Assembly (NCBI GenBank): GCA_032719365.1
Contig: CM064871.1
Span: 65,298,416 to 65,362,415 of the forward strand
From: Prinsepia uniflora
Taxonomy: Eukaryota > Streptophyta > Magnoliopsida > Rosales > Rosaceae
Reading direction: 5' to 3'
DNA: 64,000 nucleotides
The translations under genes were made by a program, and so were the position numbers. Positions 59,723 through 64,000 of the stretch are shown in pieces. How positions within the stretch are numbered: position 1 is the first letter of the stretch; every line of letters starts with the position of its first letter. The notes under the pieces were generated by a model. The model was not told the origin of the DNA and did not search any database. It saw only the letters and a list, made by a program, of their open reading frames with translations.

Positions 59723-60967
59723 CTACCTACCATTGGAATTATGATCATGTCGTCCCTCATCTCCTCCGTTGTTCGCCGGAGACTCTGCTGCTACGCCGCC
59801 AAAAATAGGCCTATAAGCGTTGAGAGCAGCAAGTACACCCAAGTGGCTGTCACTCATTGTGGCACCATGATGAGGAGTACTACTAGCAATCGATCCTGAA
59901 CCAAACTGGTGTGCATGGCTAGGCAATATCGCCGCCATTGGTGGCGGAGCAAAATTCATAAAATGCAGCCCATGCCCACCACCACCACTGGCGCCTCTAT
60001 ACATATTGCTCGAAGGCCCGTTGGCCCAGAGGGGATTCGTCATAGTAGGCTCATGAATATTATTATTGCCGACACCACCGCTAGTCGCATTATTATTTGC
60101 CAGCATCCAAAAAGGTGCCGGAATTGTACTTTGAGTAGCCGGAATTGGCCCGGCGCTGGCTGATTGCAGCATGTAATTGGACATGATCCCCATCTGACTA
60201 CTTTGCGATGATGACGATGACGATGACGGTGATAACAAATCTTGCTCATCCGGCCTAATTCGCTTGTTTCTTCCCGCCTCAGACACGTCAGCAAGAGTGG
60301 TGGTCTCGCCCTGATCACGTAGCTCCCGCTTGGCTTGCAACAGCATGGCGGCCGCATTGTTGTTGACGTTATTTGAATTAAAGTTCAAAAACATGGAAGA
60401 CGGCGATGGGGAGCTTTCCGACGACAAGAGCCCGACGCCACCGGGGAAGTTACTAATGCCGGGGCTGAAATTCATGAAGTAATTACTATTGCTGGCTCTT
60501 AAGTAGTGAGACGGCGCCGACATGGTGGAGCCGGAGCTGCGGAGGGAGATGTTAAGGGAGGTGAAGTTGGCGGGAATTGTTCCGGTGCCGGTGGCGGCGA
60601 TGACTGCTGGCTCGGCCTGCTGGAGAAGCCACTCGATTGTTTCGCCGTCGGACTTGTGCCCTAGCTCCCTAGTGAGCTGAAATACCCTAGCGGCGCATGT
60701 AGCCGGCATGCGGATCCGGCGGCCTCGGCCTTCCACTTTGGTGTGCCTATCTTTGGTGGAGGTCCTCTTGGGAGGCGGCTTCTTGGCATTATTGATGAGT
60801 TGCTGCTGGTCTTGGTCTGAGGTCGACCCGGTTCGGACCGGGGCTGGGTCAGCCCCAGTAGAGATGGAGGATGCTGGTTCATGAGCAGCATCGTCTTGGT
60901 TTTTGGGTAGAAATTGTAGTGGGAAATTGGGCCTGCAGCGGATCCCATTTTCAGCCTCCATGATCAT
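59723..60967 (-). CDS. Class I (PCF-type) TCP transcription factor, TCP14/15-like, complete single exon
   Basis: A single open frame of 414 residues runs from the ATG at 60967 to a TAG at 59723. The first two methionines (MIME) are both possible starts. The TCP basic helix-loop-helix domain lies at about residues 68-122: KRTSTKDRHTKVEGRGRRIR, then MPATCAARVFQL, then TRELGHKSDGETIEWLLQQA. The short basic region and the cysteine of PATCAARV are class I features; in relatives that cysteine is redox-sensitive. After the domain, AEPAVIAATGTGTIPANFTS and LNISLRSSGSTMSAPSHY are conserved in the TCP14/TCP15 and TCP8 groups. The rest is low complexity (Ser, Asn, Gly, His) with a conserved PAPFWML. Class I factors bind GTGGGNCC-type sites in the nucleus and influence cell division and growth. 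Assignment within class I is tentative. Confidence 0.95.
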   Translation of the reverse strand: MIMEAENGIRCRPNFPLQFLPKNQDDAAHEPASSISTGADPAPVRTGSTSDQDQQQLINNAKKPPPKRTSTKDRHTKVEGRGRRIRMPATCAARVFQLTRELGHKSDGETIEWLLQQAEPAVIAATGTGTIPANFTSLNISLRSSGSTMSAPSHYLRASNSNYFMNFSPGISNFPGGVGLLSSESSPSPSSMFLNFNSNNVNNNAAAMLLQAKRELRDQGETTTLADVSEAGRNKRIRPDEQDLLSPSSSSSSSQSSQMGIMSNYMLQSASAGPIPATQSTIPAPFWMLANNNATSGGVGNNNIHEPTMTNPLWANGPSSNMYRGASGGGGHGLHFMNFAPPPMAAILPSHAHQFGSGSIASSTPHHGATMSDSHLGVLAALNAYRPIFGGVAAESPANNGGDEGRHDHNSNGR

Positions 60968-61250
60968 AAGGGGGCCGGGGGCGGACTCTCACTATATTTT
61001 TATAAAATATATTTTTAATAATTTTCTTCTGCTCTCTTTCTCTCTCTAAGCTCTCTCTCTCTCTCCTAGTAAACTGTATGAGCTGACCCAGCTGAATTTG
61101 TATGACTTAGTGGTGGCCTGGACTGGCCTAGCTAGTGGGTCTCTTTCTCTCTCTATCTTTTATGGACTGTGGAGCATGAAATTCTTTGCAGATGAGGGAA
61201 GGTGGCAGCTCAGCAGCTGATGAGTTGTTTTTTCTCACTTTTGTGTGTTG

Positions 61251-61296
<46 letters not shown>

Positions 61297-61325
61297 AAGG
61301 GAAGAAGAGGTACCAGGCAAGCTTT
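60968..61325 (-). promoter_or_regulatory. TCP gene leader/promoter with GA-rich tracts
   Basis: Directly upstream of the TCP start on the minus strand there are two kinds of tract. One, at about 61027-61065, is CT on plus and therefore GA on minus. The other, at 61254-61293, is an uninterrupted (GA)n on plus and CT on minus. Such tracts are common in plant 5' leaders and core promoters and are possible BPC-protein (GAGA-binding) sites. The transcription start cannot be placed from sequence. Confidence 0.55.
61254..61293. repeat. (GA)n microsatellite upstream of the TCP gene
   Basis: About 40 bp of perfect GA dinucleotides about 290 bp upstream of the TCP start codon. Confidence 0.95.
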
Positions 61326-62552
61326 AAGCAACAAAAATAATAATGAGTGGGAATTATGTGGCCCGGCCCTCTGAATTAATATGATTACGATAATCCATAT
61401 TTTTAAAAGCCAAAGCAGTTTCCTTTACCCTCTTTTTTTTTTCCCCCGTCTTTCACAAATGCTAATAACGTTCTATTTTAACCTTCTTACTATTGTATTT
61501 TTTTTCAAATCTTACAATACTAGTGACGACCGTAGTTTTTTAATATAATGATATCCAAAAAGAATTTACATCATGCACATTAGATAACGACTTCAATTTT
61601 TATAAAAATATTCAAAACTAAAAATTCTCATATAACATATATGAAAAGAATACTACTAAAATCATAATTAAAGATTAATTAGAATTTATTCAGTTATCTA
61701 AATAGCATCCACCAAATCGACTATATATATCTTCAATCTGAATACGGAGGTTATGATAATTATACATTGAATTATTGTATTTCAAAAGTGAAAATTTCAT
61801 GGAGGATTTATACTAGCTATTTTTTGTTTTTTCCACTTTCTTCTTTCACTTTCTTATCTTGGAATGATATTTGACAAAACTGCATATATCTTTTTCAGGT
61901 CACGTACACTTTGATAATTATTTATACAAATATTTAACTGATTCCCATTCCCATTCCTTTAGTCAACATCTTGCCATTTAATTTTCTCATTCTCATCGAT
62001 TGGTTTTACATAGTGGGAGACATGTATGTATATATATATATGTATATATAGTTAGATTCATTCATTCTCTAAATTATCATATTAAAATCATCTTCATAAA
62101 CATTAAATTAAAAAAGATCATTTAGTCATTAATATGAAAAAAAATTAACGATTTTAGTAAAAATTAATATCTTTATGGAAAACCATCCATTTAGTCATTA
62201 ATAAATTCTTCTTTACTTAAGAAAAAAATTCCAATATATATATATATATGGACAAACCACATATTTCACCTAAATAAGAAATTAACACTAATTAATCAAA
62301 CAATTTTAGTTATATTGAAAAGAATAATATTTACATATATCCCATTCTTAGTGAGGTAACTCCTTATATCACCCTTTAGAATATTTATCCAATAATTTGT
62401 ATATATATATTATAATCAGGATCATAATTGATAACTCTGAAATTATCATTTTAATATTATTTATATAAAAAAATAGTCAAATTGGGGACCATTTGGTCAT
62501 TAATTTATATGTCTAAACGAATTAAATAAACAGTACGAATATCATTGCTTTG

Positions 62553-62588
<36 letters not shown>

Positions 62589-64000
62589 GCTAAAGAATCA
62601 CTAAAGTTATTTTTAAGAAGATAATCTTAAAATGATTATTTAGAAATTAAATAATTCTAATTTATATATATAAATATAAAAATTATTCTATAAAAAGAAT
62701 AATATTAGAAAGTATCACTGAAATGGAATACAAGTATTGTCCTGTTTAAAAAAATATCTAGCACAATGTTATACACATTATAAAAATAAAAATAAAACAT
62801 AAAAGGAAAAGGAGAAGCAGGTTGGTATACAGAAGAAGCTTTATTATTAATATACATTTTTTGGTGGAAACTGGAGAGTGGAGGACACAATTGAAAATTG
62901 AAATTATTGCTTGCCTTTCATTGATGAGGAGGATGAGGGGTTTGTTCGTAATATTGGAAGTTTCTCAATTTTGTTTTCGGTTGAATATTTTTTAGTGTGC
63001 AAAAATAAATAAAATTTTGATGCGTACTGTCGTTTTTATTGTGGTTGGACAGTTTCTTGATTCAGACTCCACGTGCGGTGCTCTTTATCATTCAATCCAT
63101 AAAGACAGTGGTGGCCGGAGATGGTGGTCCACCCTCTTCCAAGTCAAAAAACCTAAGGGACTCATTGGTCATCAAATTAAATTAAATTAATTAAAACTTG
63201 ATCATCTCTCGATCAAGTGGCTCCCATCGCATTCACGTAATCATTGCATTTTGCCTTTGCAGCTAGCTAGCTACCTAGCTTTACCTTTGGGATCAACCTT
63301 ATACCTAGGGTTTCAAAGCAAGGGAACTACAAGAATAATTTTAAGAGCCAAAATTCGTCTTTGAGAGCTTCTCTAATATTGCCACTTAAATTTATTTGGT
63401 TTGGGTGTGTCACATGTCCAAATTATTTGATTTAAGATTAAAAAAAAAAAAAAAAACTCTACATAAATTATATTTAGATTACATATATAAAGTAAAAGCC
63501 AACCGATAAATAATATTGGAACACCTTCTAATAGATTTTTTGGCTGATAGGATCCTACGGTTTTGGGTTCTCTATCCTAGACATGTGAGCTACATTTTGC
63601 AAGATATATGTGGTCCTCATCCCTCGAAAACTTTGATTTTGAAAGTTCAAATTCTAAAATCAGCTTTCTATAAAGATTGTAAAGGATTGTAAGGCTTTAA
63701 TATCTTCAATTTACACATGATCTGATTACCAATTTATAATTAGGCTTTGTCGCGTACCGCATTGAAAATTCGAACTACTCTCGAAGTTGAAGTTTAATTA
63801 TTGTCAATAATTTATGAAGTAAATTTTTTTTATTAAAATTTACATATATATATATGCGCGATTAGCCAATTATATATAAGTGAAAATGTTTCAAATTAAA
63901 AAGCTGAGAGACTAAAGTTTAGATGACACAAGAACGTTTGATGAGGGTCGAAGAATGGCTAACATGCATAATGTGCAAAACACATGACATGTCACATGTG
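61326..64000. other. AT-rich spacer to the right edge
   Basis: About 2.7 kb, mostly AT-rich. It contains copies of a small dispersed repeat (AAGATCATTTAGTCATTAAT at 62115-62137 and CCATTTAGTCATTAAT at about 62189; GGACCATTTGGTCATTAAT at about 62486). There are (TA)n runs at about 62031, 62234 and 62554-62584, and an A16 run near 63440. No gene, RNA or transposon terminus can be supported. Confidence 0.5.

Noticed and set aside
59909..60163. Plus-strand frame within the TCP gene
   Set aside because: It is an antisense shadow of the intact TCP coding sequence.

Overview
The window is nuclear DNA of a flowering plant, most likely a eudicot. The evidence is spliced plant gene families (a PH-RCC1-FYVE protein, an HVA22/TB2-DP1 protein, a class I TCP factor), AT-rich spacers full of (TA)n runs, a eukaryotic tRNA-Val gene, a degraded nuclear copy of plastid rpoB-rpoC1, and a dense pile of LTR retrotransposons. 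I cannot name the species.

Layout. Positions 1-3205 (minus) hold the 5' part of a PRAF-type gene whose 3' end lies off the left edge. Positions 5767-6711 (minus) hold a complete five-exon HVA22-like gene. Positions 7560-8045 contain a broken TTF/hAT-type zinc-finger transposase fragment, and 9259-9465 a tRNA-Val(AAC) gene followed by a damaged tandem copy. Positions 59723-60967 (minus) encode an intact single-exon class I TCP transcription factor with GA-rich upstream leader sequence. The spacers show microsatellites and small dispersed repeats but no other gene I can support.

Positions 9.9-56.3 kb are almost wholly repetitive and record a history of insertions. On the left, three LTRs sit one inside another (10096-17033 > 11207-16863 > 13112-15824), the two inner ones with perfect 5-bp target duplications. 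A LINE is interrupted by a chimeric LTR (17759-22762). Next come a truncated element (23520-24207) and a pol-less, gag-only element (24209-34919). The gag of the latter is split by a minus-strand solo LTR (26699-29607, duplication TCGCG); ignoring the insert and one duplication rejoins the frame and reveals a CCHC zinc knuckle. On the right, a plastid-derived rpoB-rpoC1 segment is cut into three pieces (36985-37950, 48914-49741, 55657-56333). The cuts are a complete but protein-less LTR element (37951-48908, duplication GGAAG) and a solo LTR (49742-55651) that itself contains another solo LTR (52159-55472, duplication CGTAA).

Almost all these LTRs appear to belong to one family or closely allied families. 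They share ends near TGTAACGACCCGTCC...GGACGGGTCCTGACA. Inside they carry a conserved dyad (GGATGAGTGACA, spacer AG, inverted copy), a CGCGTG/CACGCG hairpin, and a mirrored pair GTGAGTGGAC...GTCCACTCAC that coincides with splice-donor-like and splice-acceptor-like sequence. This shared internal LTR architecture, with pol-less and protein-less members, is the most novel-looking signal here. Interpretations of function are inference; the repeats, boundaries and target duplications are read directly.
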